From assembly GCA_018806915.1 (NCBI GenBank), contig JAGKQI010000034.1, positions 1 to 64,000 on the forward strand: DNA of 64,000 nucleotides. The letters run 5' to 3'. Both the position numbers and the translations under genes were made by a program. Positions 38,524-50,185 of this stretch are shown in pieces. The notes under the pieces were generated by a model. It was not told where the DNA came from, searched no databases, and saw nothing but the letters and a program-made list of their open reading frames with translations. Each line of letters opens with the position of its first letter. Position 1 is the first letter of the stretch. Origin of the DNA: Phytophthora colocasiae (Eukaryota; Oomycota; Peronosporomycetes; Peronosporales; Peronosporaceae).

Positions 38524-40556
38524 ATGACGAGTGTTTGGCCTGTAGCGGATGACCCACGCGCTAAGCTCTTCAATGGTGCGTTGCATTTCCCTGCATAAGT
38601 GGATATTCACCGTTTTAACCAGTTTTAAACGTCTCAACAGACCAAGTACATGGCTACATTAAAGTGAATGGACTATGTGTGTCGCTCATGGACACTCCAC
38701 AGTTCCAACGACTTCGAGATTTAAAACAATTAGGAACTCTCTACTACGTTTTCCCTGGAGCTTCCCACAACCGGTTCGAGCATTCCCTGGGCGTTAGTTT
38801 TCTGTCCGGACAAACTGTTGAACGATTCCGACAGCAACAACCAGAGCTCGAACTGACACACAGAGATGCTCGTTTACTGGTAATTGAGTGTTTTAACTGG
38901 TAAGTATCTAATGAGAGTACTAATATTTGCTTTTTTGTAGAGTGCTGCTGGACTTTTGCATGATTTAGGTCATGGACCCTTTTCGCATGTGTTCGAGCAC
39001 GAATTCATGCCCCGAGTGGCTGCGAGGGGTTACGGGAGTGAAACACCAACTTATCACCATGAAGATATGTCTCTACGTATGATTGAGTACATGGTGGACG
39101 ATAATAATATCGATCTGGAGAGAGATGACGTGCGTTTTATCCAGCAATTGATCGTCGGCGCGAAAGAGTGAGTTTTTTTTTTTTACAGATTTTTTTGGAT
39201 AAGTATCCTAATGTTTGATCTGGTAGGACGCACATGGGCAACCGTGTGGATTCTCGTGGATATCTGTATGAGATTGTAGCAAACGGACGCAACTGCATCG
39301 ACGTGGACAAGTTCGACTACTTGGCTCGGGATATGCTCAATCTTTTTGGATTGCGTAAAGTGTTCGACTTTTCCCGACTGACGATGTTTAATCGGGTCAT
39401 TGGCAACGAGATCTGTTACCACACGAGCGTGAATTTGGATATTTACGACATGTTCCAGCAGCGCTACCAGATGCACAAGCAGATATACAACCACCGGAAG
39501 GGAAAAGCAGTGGAATTTATGATCTGTGACGCGATGCTGCTGGCAGACAAGGAGCTGGGGATCTCTGCTGCTACACAGACTCCAGAGGATTTCCAGTTCC
39601 TCACAGATCACATCGTCCACGTATGTATTTTATCGTTTTTATTATTTATTTCAAGAGAACTAATGGTTTATTCGCTTTTACAGTCGATTGAAGCATCCAA
39701 GACCGACACTTTGGCTGAGGCACGAGCTCTACTGAAGCGTATGCGTCGTCGAGAATTGTACGAGTTTATCGACGAGTACCTACTACCTCCTGACCTCACG
39801 TCGCGTATTCCTCGCTTTACGGCTGAGGAATTGGCCACTCAAACGTCTCTGGATGGGGTGACGCTGGATCCGGAGGATATTATCGTGTCGGATGGCCGGT
39901 TAAACTACAATTTCAAAGACCGCAACCCCGTGGACAACGTCTCGTTCTACGCTTCCAGTGATCTGAACAAAAAGTTCCACATACCCAAGGAGGAAGTAAG
40001 CTTGCTCTTCCCTGAGAAGGTAAAGGCTGCAGATATTTGTTTTGAGCGTGTACTTTTCCTAATTTTTTTCCGTTCGATAGTTCGAAGAGCGAATTATCCG
40101 CGTTTACAGCCGTAACAAATCGACCAAGGTGCACAAAGCAATTCAGGTACGTCTCAAAGTGTCAGCATGTAGGGAAAATGTTGAAATTTGGATAAATTTT
40201 CTCTTTCCTTTTATACAGCACGCTTTTCGTAGCTACATTAGTCAGTTCAGCACGACACTCCCTCCTCCATCGCCGTCGTCTAAGGTAAGCATTGTTCACC
40301 ACTATTTATCATCAGTTCTGTCTAATTCATTTTTTTTTTCTTGATAGATTTACGGACAAAAGATCTCAGACAAGAAGAAAGTGGTCAGAAAACTCCCAGG
40401 TACGTTTCTAAAGCGTCTTCATATCCGCCAAATCGTTGACATTTTCTTCTGATAGTTCTTCAAGAAGGACACAACAAACACGATACAAATGACAGCTCTT
40501 CAGTGTCGTCTCCAGTCAGTAAACGCCTGAAATCCGACATCAAACACGAGAACTAG
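38524..40556 (+). CDS. SAMHD1-like HD-domain dNTP triphosphohydrolase
   Basis: Nine exons give an uninterrupted 510-residue frame: 38524-38575, 38641-38879, 38941-39167, 39227-39620, 39684-40019, 40081-40146, 40219-40284, 40348-40399 and 40456-40556. The introns are 56-72 nt, all GT-AG. HD-domain metal ligands are visible: His in NRFEHSLG, His-Asp in GLLHDLGHGPFSH and Asp in NCIDVDKFDYLARD. The exon 5/6 junction (VSLLFPEK-FEERIIRVY) follows animal SAMHD1 and settles the choice between two donors near 40000. The enzyme hydrolyses dNTPs to nucleosides plus triphosphate and controls dNTP pools; no SAM domain is present. The C-terminus is short, Ser/Lys-rich and ends in a possible nuclear signal (SKRLKSDIK). 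Confidence 0.92.
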
Positions 40557-40620
40557 CTGCATCTCCTGTAGATACACCGACCAAAACATACTGTCCGGTA
40601 AATACACATTCGATTTTGTT

Positions 40621-42196
40621 TTATTTCTCCTCAACTTTTTGTTCTAATTCTTCTACGACACTTCTGAAAAGCGGATCAAAGAAACTTTTCCACTGAGGAT
40701 ACGGGATAATCTTGTCCATGTCGTTCGCATCCGAAGTGTGAATACGTACGTCTCTTCCTCGTCGGAATTCGTTCCATCTGCAACCAAGAAACGGGCAAAT
40801 ATTGCGATAACCCCAGCGAAATCGTCTTCGAGGGAAAATCTCAACCACGAGCGTCTCGGGACGTGTCCACATGACATTCACCATACCAGCTCCGTGCATT
40901 CCGATCACCACGTCACTATCCAGCATAACTCGCATCTGATCATGCATAGTCATATTGGTAAACTCCAGAGACTGGAACTCGCACTCTCCAAAGCGATATC
41001 CATCTCGATATTCCTCACGCATTTTATCCAAGATTTCATCTTCATTTTGCCACATTCGCTGCACACGACGTCCTCCATAAGGTCTTCGTGAAATGACAGT
41101 AACCAGACATCGTTTTGGGTCCGTTGTGTGGAGTCACCCTTAAGCTTTTTAGTGCTAAATCTCTGAAATCCCGTAGCATTTCGTTGGCAAAGCATGGTTG
41201 GTGGTCGTCCAAGTGGGTCATAAGCGGACCTGTGGCCTCATAAGGCGCCAGTAAAGCAGATTCCAAGTGTACCGCACGGTTCTGGAATACTTCACCACTG
41301 ATAATCGGCTTTTCAGGCCCGAGAAGAGCATGTCGAAGCTCGTCAACTGGAGTAGGTAAAGCCCGGTCAAATGTGACGAGCTGTGTAGTATTTCTTTCCC
41401 ACCCGAGGGTCTGCATCATAACCCAAGCGTTGAGCATTCCGGAGATCTGAAAGAACGGATTGTGGTCATCTCTTCGCACCACCACCACTGCTCTTCTCAC
41501 CGCCAACTTGTCATCAAATCCGGAATCTTCGGGCAAAGGTTTACAGTTCGGATCCTTTTCACTAGGTCCTCCGACGAAGAAACCCATCCAGATATTTGGA
41601 TCTCCACGTTCTTGGTCTGAACAAGTGCAGAACGTCGAGTTCTCCATGTATTTAAACCTCGGATCATGATCACCTCCATCTTCAGCTAATGATTTAATAT
41701 CCTGGGCCACTTCTGCTCCTCTTAAGTCCAGAATAAAGTTTGTTCCTTTCAAATTTGCACTGGGTACATGAAAGAATTTGTATGGGGAGCTGCTGTTGAC
41801 TTCCGTACAAAAGCGTCGGGAAGAGTTCTTTAGCTGCTCCAATACTCCGTAGTCTCTAGTGATACATTCATCCTTGGATGACACTGGTGCCTTCCGTTCC
41901 ATTTTATCATTCAACTTTTCGTCATATTCCTCTGTAACTTGATGGTGAATAGCTTGCTGGAAGTGCTGAATCCCGAATGGATACATTTGCAGTCGCTGGT
42001 TGTCAATCGAGTTGATGCTTCCTCTCATTGGTCTTTGTTGACTGGAGCTTCTGGTTGTCCTAGGGAACCGGAAGGACTCGAAACTCTCAAAGAAGTTGTA
42101 GAAGGACACAAACGCCATAGCGGAGACCATGACACCCCAGAGCCACAGTCGCTTCGAGCATGGGGTTGTAGTGGAATTACTGGATGATTTCTTCAT
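40621..42196 (-). pseudogene. GT61-family glycosyltransferase, one frameshift
   Basis: From the ATG at 42196: a short cytosolic tail, one membrane span (LWLWGVMVSAMAFVSFYNFF, about residues 16-36; type II anchor) and a luminal domain. The C-terminal part carries the GT61 (DUF563/EOGT-like) core: VTVISRRPYGG, NEDEIL, DVVIGMHGAGMVNVMW and FRWGYRNICPFLGC. The first frame ends at 41042, while the core reads in another frame to 40621; one base is missing near 41140. Apart from that, both parts are clean. Expected activity: transfer of a sugar such as xylose or GlcNAc to glycoproteins in the ER/Golgi. Either a recent pseudogene or an assembly error. Confidence 0.75.
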
Positions 42197-42560
42197 TAGA
42201 GTATGGATGACTGTTCTCAGAGTAGCTAGATCGAAAGTGTGACCAGGAATCGAAGAGGTACCATGAAAAGGTCTCAGCTACGATGTTCTTAATTGATTGC
42301 AGAAAGATAAACAGAATGAGTTGATATGGTGTGTTCATTACAGAACACCAATGGCTACACTGTCCTATAGGGTGCTTAGTCGATCCATACGGATACTGCC
42401 CGCACAGTAGCGTCAGTAACAGGTTCAACTGAGTGCTAGGATGTCCAACAAGAGAGTAATCGGTAGCTTGAGGTGGTTAATGCTCGACTCGATGTGATAG
42501 AATGGATAACATCCAATTGTATTTGACAAATGCAGGTTGGAAGACTATTCTATCGTCGTT
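42197..42560. other. Intergenic, no supported gene
   Basis: Spacer between the 5' end of the GT61 gene and the 3' end of GNAT copy 2. Nothing recognised. Confidence 0.5.
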
Positions 42561-43034
42561 CTAGCCCAAATAGGAGCTTTTAAATGAGTTAGCGGGCTTT
42601 GTCATCCAGCACTGCTTGGCACCTTCATCCACGAAGATCTCGTCGTTGATACAGCGATAGCCACACTTCTCGTAGAAGCCCTTCTTCTCGATCAAAGCCG
42701 CGAGGATGAAGAGATCCACACGGTCGCGGATGTAGTCCTCCACGGCGTCCATGAGCGTCACACCGTAACGTTTACCGCGACATTCGGACAACACTGCGAC
42801 GCGACTGAGCTTTGCTGTGCGCTTTACATCATCCACAAGCACACGAGCCGCAGCCACAACCTTCTTCTCCTCCACGTCCGTACCGATAAAGTGTAGAGCT
42901 GACGGATGCACGTCATCTGCATCGAATTCGCCTTCTTCGTCAAAGTTCTGCTCGTGGATGAACACTTCCAAACGAATGGCTCGGGCCTTCTCCCAGTCCT
43001 CAGGAGTCTTCACACAGGTCACCAGTAGCGTCAT
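42561..43034 (-). CDS. GNAT N-acetyltransferase, copy 2
   Basis: 157 codons from the ATG at 43034; an upstream in-frame start at 43061 would be TTG. Same architecture as copy 1 at 25405: the CoA loop LSECRGKRYGVTLM, FYEKCGYRCINDEIFVDE and a C-terminal CWM. It differs in the N-terminal third and has an extra charged tail. The substrate is unknown. An FPR-like aatttgcattcgcc element reads on the minus strand at about 43071-43084, suitably placed for a promoter. Confidence 0.85.
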   Translation of the reverse strand: MTLLVTCVKTPEDWEKARAIRLEVFIHEQNFDEEGEFDADDVHPSALHFIGTDVEEKKVVAAARVLVDDVKRTAKLSRVAVLSECRGKRYGVTLMDAVEDYIRDRVDLFILAALIEKKGFYEKCGYRCINDEIFVDEGAKQCWMTKPANSFKSSYLG

Positions 43035-43612
43035 AATAAAGGTTGGAGTAATTGCAGGCAAGTGTCAAGGCGAATGCAAATTTAAAAGTGGCAATTCACG
43101 TGGCAGAGCTCATGCTTGTCAAAGTTGATCATGAAGCGACGCGAAATTTTTGACTTCCCAGGATGCAAATCACAAGTGATTCTGACTACCTGGAATACAC
43201 TGCAACTCATCGAAACATCGACCTGATGAGTCACAGATACAGAACGCGTTTAGTGATTGCAACCGAATACTTACATGATAAGCATGGCTCTGTTGATACC
43301 TATGTAGCTTATGGATAGCCAACACCGTTCTCCCTCCAATTGTACAAGACTGGTGATGTCAGTATGAGTTTTCATTGCACTGTAGAGCTTCACAACACAA
43401 TATTCGTCTAAACCCTTTTTACTTCTATATACTTTAAAAATTGAATATACCGTTACAGGAATGCATAGAAAAACAACTATTCTCACCTTTCATATTCGAA
43501 ATACGTCGTAAATAGATATTTGAATGAAAATCAATTTCAGCGGGTGAAAACCTACCTCCATTGATTCTGGTCATTCCTCGACTAGCATTGTATCACTCAC
43601 TTCAATAAAAAA
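43035..43612. other. Divergent promoter region between GNAT-2 and M96-like gene
   Basis: AT-rich, no supported gene. Both flanking genes start here and point outward. Confidence 0.5.
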
Positions 43613-45006
43613 ATGGAGTTCGCTCTGGATCCCGAGTCCTCCGAATCCATTCAAGCAACTCTCGACTGTATCGATACAACAATAAGAGGCTCCAGTCCAC
43701 CCATTTCGAATGACCAAGTGCAGTCACTCGACAGTAGCGACTGGGAGACATCTCTCTTGCTCGATGATTTCATGACCGACAGTTCTTCGCCTGTAAATGC
43801 AACAAACTTGACCATTCACCCCGTGTCTCCAATTATTGAGACTCTTTCGTTGACTCCAGTAGCCCAAAACTTGTGTCTCCAAGCACTTTTCCGACTCAAA
43901 TGCCTACCACCAGGAAACGCCGCAACTATAACCCCAACAAGGCTCGGGAAGAGCTCAAACAGGAGTTGACGTATCTCCGCAGTGAAGCACAAGAGCTGGA
44001 GCTTAAGTTGCACCAATTGCAGAGCTTCAAGGTTGCCAGGAAGAGTGATGGTGCCAGTGTCCGACAAATTCAAGATCAAAGTGCTCGCAGACCTTTGTGT
44101 GGGAACAAACGTGTGCTAGAGCAACCTGAATGTCGATTGAGATCGGAACGTGAGAATTCCCACCTGAAAATGCTCCTGGAAGGGCAAATCCAAGTGGCTA
44201 GAAGTCTCGAGAAGCTGCTGAAGAAACGCACAACGCTGTACTCTCCTGAGTCCTCCGGTAGCAGGAAGACCACTCGCATTCATGTATCGAGAAAAGGCAA
44301 TGAAGTCCTCGATGCTGCGGTGTTCGAGGAACTGGCTGATGGGGTTGAAGCCTCCTACCGTGAAGTAGAGAGTGTGTTCGCTTCCAGTGGCTTGGAGCTC
44401 TCCAATGTTTCGAGTCGTAATGCTCGAGTGAGAGACGCTACCAACGGTTTGAGCCTCGAGATATTCGACAGTAAAGTACTTCCGTTTAGCGTGCACGCAA
44501 CGGGTGAAGCGTGGTGGCGTCGCTGGAACCATTTCAATCCAATCCGAGGCAGTTGTCACCGTCTGGTGAGCACGAAAGACACAATTGTGGAGCATTTTGG
44601 TATGGAAATGAGCGATTCCAAGGCCAAGACGACTGCCAAGTTCTACGTGCAGCAGATTCTGCGTCAACACATCGAAGAAGACCGCGTTGTGATCATCTGG
44701 GAGTCCCATATTGAGCCTTTGGAGTTTTCCCACAAGAAATTGGCCGGAATTCGATTTCGAGAGAAAGGTTACGTGGTTATCAAGCCACATGAGGTTTCGC
44801 CGGATACCAACGAGAGCTACACACTCGTGGAAACATGCCACATTATCAAGCCTGATCTCTCGGATCAGAGACTGGAGAAGGACGCAAGGACTGGAGCATT
44901 GACGGAATTTGTACTCAGTGCCACCATCGCTAACATCGCAGCAGGTGCAGAGATGATTGAAGGGCTTCTGATAGACGAAGCTCTGCAACAGCGCAGTCGT
45001 ATCTAA
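43613..45006 (+). pseudogene. M96-like bZIP/START-type protein, one frameshift
   Basis: The first frame (43613-43969) gives an acidic N-terminus (MEFALDPESSESIQ...). The rest (43873-45006) carries a basic region plus leucine coiled coil (RKRRNYNPNKAREELKQEL) and a START-like C-terminal half (ADGVEASYREVESVF, KVLPFSVHATGEAWWRRW, FREKGYVVIKPHE). The two frames must be joined by a one-base shift near 43875, with no suitable intron. It has a sense codon where the paralog at 25971-27383 carries TAG, so neither copy is clean. Likely role if expressed: DNA-binding regulator with a ligand-binding fold; the family is linked to mating in Phytophthora annotations (from memory). Confidence 0.7.
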
Positions 45007-45130
45007 AACCCACGAAGCAAAACACCATGTGAATCGTGGATAAGCTGACGATGGTGTTCATGATGCATTGAATATGAAATGATGCGAAAATCGACTACTT
45101 GACTCGACTAAGGCATACTCCGAACTTTCC

Positions 45131-47074
45131 TCAGAGTAACTGTAACACATTCTCATGGGTCTTGACTTCCATTGCAAATTGCTGAATCTTGCGCACGTTG
45201 ACATACTTTGATTCCACCATAGCCTTGCTTTTCGAGTTGAGATACTTTTGGTATTTGAAACCAAGAAATCTGTCTGGCGGGAGCACAAAAATCAATGCCG
45301 GTGCTTCAGGATTTTTAAGAAGCGTCAAAACGTCGTGGAGGCCTGCCTGGTTGCACAGATGTTTCTTAGCGTAAGTCACCTGAAACATGACATTCGGCTT
45401 CATTATCGCGTCCACCGACTTGTAGTTTTTCACACCTGGCCGCAGGTAGCTTGTTGGATCACCAGCTTCTAACCCATCGGCACCGTTGAAAACGACAGTT
45501 CGGCGTTCAGGCAGAGTGATTGTTGTAACGTCAGTACCAATACTGGCAATGTTTGGTATGACACTGGTAGACACGTCACCCGAAACTTGTTGGGCTTCAT
45601 CACTCGAGTCATCATCACTCGACGATTCAGCCGTGCCTGCTTCAGAGTTGTCCACAAGGCGACGAATTTGAAAAATTCCACCTCGAGGCAGCACCGAGTG
45701 CACATATTCTTCAAACAGATAGCCACGTAGCACAGCATCAGCACCAACCCCATCCGAGGCACCAATGAACTCTAGCAGCTTTTGTTTGTTGCTGTTGTAC
45801 AGACGCCGATAGATCTCTTCCGGCACATATTGTGATGCGAAAACGAAGTAATCCGTGGCAAAATCTTTCGTGACACGATAATGAAGCAATCGTTGCGACG
45901 CTTCCTCGGGGTCCGCATAAAGCTTACCGCAGGCGTTCACCAACGAGTCAAGATTAACATTGTCCATTGTGTTTTCAAGTGATAACTGCTGGCGAACTAT
46001 TGTAGCGTAGTGCAGAACATAGCGCGGGACTCCACCCCATCGACGAAAACAATCCTGTACGACGGACTCTGGAATATCCGAGTACATCAGCTCTCGGCAT
46101 TTAAAAATCTCGTCCCTCGACCACACTGGCATATAGCATGGCTGACAATTGGTTTTGTTAAACTGATACCAAACTTCGCGCTGGGGTGCCGTCAAAAGTA
46201 TCGTCTTTGCTGGATAATACGTTGGCTTGACACCATCCACGATGTAGTACGTTGTAGTCTGATCGAGAATGGAAATAAAGTCCTGCTGGGATCCTTCAAC
46301 AACCATATCCTGAGAGAATAGGAAACGTTGCTTAGATGCTCGGCTCTCATACACAACCGTCGTTCCAGAACGAGCAAGAATCCACAGGATCACGTAGCCA
46401 AAATACGTTTTGCCGATTCCTGGATTCCCGAGGATCACGAGATGCGGTGTGTTCATCGCTTCATCGTGAATTATCTTCGAGCAAACTTGCCATAGGCTCG
46501 GGTAACAATGCCGAATGTAGATACGAGAGCCTAGCGTCGGATCTCCTAGAAGAAATGTTCCTTCTGGTAATGTGATCACAGCATCAGCTTTGAATTCAGT
46601 AAGATTCCCTTGAAATGCTCTCCAAAAGCGAACCAGTTGTGGTGAACCGAATGTCATGCTTTGTGTGATGCGGATATTTACGTCGTCCACAGTGAAGTGA
46701 CGGTAATGAGGCTCGTGTAGTGCTGAAAGTTCCATTGGTACTTTTACCAGCACGTGAACGTGACCCTCACTTGGTTGAAAATCCTCTCCGAAGTTCTCGG
46801 AGTTCTTGAGCTGCAGTGTAGAATCCATTAGCTTGTAGTTCTGGGATACAAGATCATCGCGTACACTGGTCACGTCTGCTACAGTCAGCCACGCACCCTT
46901 GCCTTTGTCTTTCTTTGCCAGAAAGAGCTCTAGCTCGATGAAAGGAACCTTGATATACTCATCGCTCTGTTCCTTGATCACCTTCTTCAACGCGGAAACA
47001 GACGCGCCCTCATCAATGTTCACCTCGAGCCCGATTCCAGCAGCACCGACGATCGCGCAGAACAGCTTCACCAT
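45131..47074 (-). CDS. Crinkler (CRN) effector, full length
   Basis: 647 codons in one frame. The ubiquitin-like header begins MVKLFCAIVGAAG; the LxLFLAK motif is LELFLAKK (residues 48-55) and the HVLVxxP motif is HVLVKVP (107-113). The P-loop GNPGIGKT (216-223) opens the CRN NTPase region. An acidic Ser/Glu stretch near residue 470 links to a C-terminal restriction-endonuclease-like domain with the core VDAIMKPNVMFQVTYAKKH. This header-NTPase-REase order is a known CRN architecture. CRNs are translocated to plant cells and act in the nucleus. No classical signal peptide is obvious, as in many CRNs. The catalytic-looking residues are present, so this copy may be functional. Confidence 0.88.
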   Translation of the reverse strand: MVKLFCAIVGAAGIGLEVNIDEGASVSALKKVIKEQSDEYIKVPFIELELFLAKKDKGKGAWLTVADVTSVRDDLVSQNYKLMDSTLQLKNSENFGEDFQPSEGHVHVLVKVPMELSALHEPHYRHFTVDDVNIRITQSMTFGSPQLVRFWRAFQGNLTEFKADAVITLPEGTFLLGDPTLGSRIYIRHCYPSLWQVCSKIIHDEAMNTPHLVILGNPGIGKTYFGYVILWILARSGTTVVYESRASKQRFLFSQDMVVEGSQQDFISILDQTTTYYIVDGVKPTYYPAKTILLTAPQREVWYQFNKTNCQPCYMPVWSRDEIFKCRELMYSDIPESVVQDCFRRWGGVPRYVLHYATIVRQQLSLENTMDNVNLDSLVNACGKLYADPEEASQRLLHYRVTKDFATDYFVFASQYVPEEIYRRLYNSNKQKLLEFIGASDGVGADAVLRGYLFEEYVHSVLPRGGIFQIRRLVDNSEAGTAESSSDDDSSDEAQQVSGDVSTSVIPNIASIGTDVTTITLPERRTVVFNGADGLEAGDPTSYLRPGVKNYKSVDAIMKPNVMFQVTYAKKHLCNQAGLHDVLTLLKNPEAPALIFVLPPDRFLGFKYQKYLNSKSKAMVESKYVNVRKIQQFAMEVKTHENVLQLL

Positions 47075-47746
47075 CTTTCCCCCAGGCGCGCAGATTCTCG
47101 AATGAGGAGAGAGCTTCGAGGAGAACGTGACGTAAATCCCCTAGCACTTAGCAGGTATGAACTTGTTGTAGGGCTGCAAGACATTCCATTCCAAGAAAAA
47201 CTCCTTTCTCCAGTTCAATACCTTGTCTTCAACCATCACTCGCTATAATACCTTTCATAGCTGTCAATCCCAACGAGTCTCTCAAAACATGAACCCACTA
47301 TGGGTGGTGAGTGTGCAGGGAACCCCCCCCCCCTCCGCTAAAGTGTTCCAGGCCTGGTACCGCTGACAGAAACTTCATCAGCTCTTGAGGGTGCGGTTGG
47401 GCTGGACTCCGTAGCTAGCGAGGAAGGCCCTGCTCGTTAGGGTCGGTGGTTGCTCATGACATCTCCACGGAGGGTCCTAGTCGTGGCGAAGGCTACTGGT
47501 GGCACCCTTCCAAAGTCATGGTCAACAAAGATAGAGAGAATCACTGCAATTTTATATAATAAAGTTTGACAGTTGTGACAAACTTTGTGTTAATGACCCG
47601 GCTATAAAAACTACAATTACAAGACAACAAGACCAAACGGGACTAAAAACCCTGTTCCGGCTGTGTAAACATGTCCGCCAATCATAGACAAGGTCGATTC
47701 TGATTGGCTGAACCAAAGAAATTGCTTTCTACAAGAAACGCTTTTC
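47075..47746. other. Intergenic, no supported gene
   Basis: Contains a run of 11 C at 47323-47333 and GC-rich sequence at 47340-47520 unlike the AT-rich flanks, followed by a possible core promoter region. It may be an old repeat; no ends could be defined. Confidence 0.4.
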
Positions 47747-48688
47747 TTACAGCAACTTGTTCGCCTTGAGTTGCTCTTGCAGCAACTTCTCCGTCTCAGC
47801 AGAACAGTTCGTCAATGGCGAGCGTACAGTTGAAGAGCAATGGCCAAGCAGTTCCATCGCCTTCTTGATCGGTATCGGGTTGGGTTCCACGAACAGCGAG
47901 TTCACAAGTGTTACATTAGCTTCATGGGCCTTCCTGGCTGCCACAAAGTCCCCCTTTTCCATTGCCTTAGTGATCGCCAATACTCTCTTCGGCGCTGCAT
48001 TGGACAAAATGCTCATAACGCCTACAGCGCCACATGCCATCATAGGCAGAGCCAAATTGTCAGCTCCACAGACGACTGGGAGGTCACACAATGCCATAAC
48101 GTCCACAGCATGCGCCACTGAGTCCGTAGCATCCTTCAATGCTGCAATTCCCGGCACTTTAGCCAGTTCAGCAATGGTTTTAGGTTCCAAAGACACACCA
48201 GCACGTCCGGGATTGTCGTAAATCATGACAGGGAGACCCACACTCGCCACACGGCGGAAGTGTTCGTAGAGGCCACGCTGGGACGCACACACGTACGGCG
48301 GAGCAATGACCAGACAGGCATCTGCGCCTAATTCCTTGGCTTCTTGAGCCAATTTCACAGCTCCTTCGGTAGATAGCGAACCAGTGCCTGCAATCACTGG
48401 TACTCGACCATTGACACGCTTGAGGACGGTCTTGATCACTTGCAGACGCTCTTCGTCCGATACGAGCGTGTTTTCACCCGTGGATCCCATCTACAAGAAA
48501 CATTTAAGTTATAGCGAATTTGGTGTGGAGAAGTGATAAAGCCTTACGGGGACGAGACCGTCGATGCCTTGTTGGATATGCCACTCGACCATCTTCTCCA
48601 GACATTCGTTGTCCACTGATTAGCCATCAGGTGTGAATGGAGTCACCAAAGCCGTGTACGTCCCGTCGAATCGCAGAGTAGAAGTCAT
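47747..48688 (-). pseudogene. Dihydrodipicolinate synthase-family aldolase with nonsense codon
   Basis: Two exons: 48688-48548 and 48490-47747, with a 57-nt GT-AG intron between. The intron splits the signature LVP-GSTGEN. Landmarks of the class I aldolase barrel are the substrate-binding GSTGE, the Tyr of PVMIYDNPGRAG and the Schiff-base Lys of IAALKDATD. The family covers DapA and related pyruvate-dependent lyases, and the exact substrate cannot be fixed. Exon 1 contains an in-frame TAA at 48620-48622 (TPFTPDG-stop-SVDNE) where a sense codon is expected. Initiation at the later Met (KMVEWHIQQG) would lose the first barrel strand, so the gene is probably dead unless the base is a sequencing error. 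Confidence 0.75.
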
Positions 48689-48889
48689 CGATCTTGTTGG
48701 AAGGACGCCGATTGAGTTGTGAGTTCCTAAACGCACGGCCAAAGTTCGCTGTAGCAAGTGCTTAAACATTGGGCTGGTGAACACCACGAGAAGTTGGGGA
48801 ATGAAGATAGGACTTCAAGCTGAGACTTCCATCTAAACAATGGCAGTGATGAGGACTTCACCTAACCGCTAGGAAGGGTTCAATACAAT

Positions 48890-49240
48890 TTACTCCAACT
48901 TGAAGATCAGTTTGAGTTAACCTCTCCACGGCATCGGAAGCTGGAGTCATACAGCTATTGACCATCATTTCGCCGCAGCAGAGCAAGTCCCAATTCATAG
49001 GAAGCTTGGAGAAATCTTCGTACACATCCTAAGGGAGACCGCGGTCCAGCCAACTCCTTTGCGCAGCTCTTGTCCAACAGCTCTCCCTTGTAGCCTGAAA
49101 AGCTGTTCATAACTCAAAGACTTCTTCGTGTGATCTCATACACCGTATTCGGTTCACCTCGCCATCGAGCTGCTGCTGGCCTATACGAGTTGATCTTGCG
49201 AAATCTGCCGCTACATCTCCAAGATCCCATAAACATGTAC
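48890..49240 (-). pseudogene. NmrA-like relic, heavily deleted
   Basis: The start region (VKYMFMGS, then DVAADFA) sits at about 49240-49195 and is joined directly to pieces of the C-terminal half (GEPNTVYEI at about 49150, GYKGELLDK, then ISPSFL at about 49000), with several stops and shifts. The central 100 residues are missing. An old dead copy adjoining the next NmrA pseudogene. Confidence 0.7.
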
Positions 49241-50185
49241 TTGACCACGGTGAGATCTAATTGGACTGGGAATTGGTATTGTTGGAAGGATGCAAGTTGC
49301 CAACTACAGTATCATAAACACTTATTCTTGTGAAGTGCGTGCTATCTCTGTTCCTCTCTAATGCCAACTAGGTGCTGCCCTGAGAATCTCAGATGGATCT
49401 TATCCTAGCTGTTCGGCTGAACTAGATAGTAGATCATCCTCTTGGCAATTGTCTGTAGACCCAAACATTTACGTCGCTTGCCTTCCAGCACGGATAATTA
49501 TTCCGACTTGGGGAAAATGTCTTTGTACTGGATCATAGCGTCCTTCCAGTGGGTGGGTTTTCGGCCGGTCAACTTCTCCACAACGTCAGACATAGGCGTC
49601 ATGCAGCCATTGGCAACCATTTCACCAGAGCACAGCAAGTCGCCAATGCAAAGCTTCATCGGAAGCTTCGAGAAATCACCGTACACATCTGTAGGCAGAC
49701 CACGGTCCAGCCACCACTTCTTGAGCTCTTCATCGGATAGATCGACGATTTCTCCCTTAAATCCTGATTGAATATTCATCCACTCGAAAATCTCCTCATG
49801 AGAGACAGGTTCTGGTCCGGTGACCTCGTACACCGTATTCGGTTCACCCCGGCCAAGAAGCAGAGCACCGAGAACTCGACCACAGTCATCGCGAGCTACG
49901 TAACATCCCTTCTGTTTGTGGCTGTTAGCCACTTATCACCGCAGAACTTCCACGACGGAGCGAAATACATTGGGATATTATCCGCGTACAGACAGTTCCG
50001 TTGGATGTTATACTGCAGTCCGGACGCGTAGATCAACTGCTCGATGAAGTGGTGATCACGCAGAAGGTAAGGAATATCCTCCTCCGTCTCAGTCTGAACA
50101 CCCGCACCAGCTCCAGACGTGTAACAGAAGCGCTTCACACCCAACTCCTTTGCCACATCAAGAGCGTTCTTGATCTGATTCCGAC

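Noticed and set aside
38880..38912. Alternative splice donor GTAAGT at about 38901 in the SAMHD1-like gene
   Set aside because: Using it creates a stop at the junction; the donor at 38880 gives the conserved LLSAAGLLHDLGHG.
39995..40000. Alternative donor GTAAGC in exon 5 of the SAMHD1-like gene
   Set aside because: It would remove VSLLFPEK, which is conserved in animal SAMHD1; the donor at 40020 keeps it.
44116..44988. 290-codon open frame on the minus strand
   Set aside because: Antisense to the M96-like gene, whose plus-strand reading shows clear paralogy; no similarity of its own.
47280..47670. Possible solo LTR (GC-rich block, C run, TG...CA-like ends)
   Set aside because: No defined terminal repeats, primer site or target duplication could be found.
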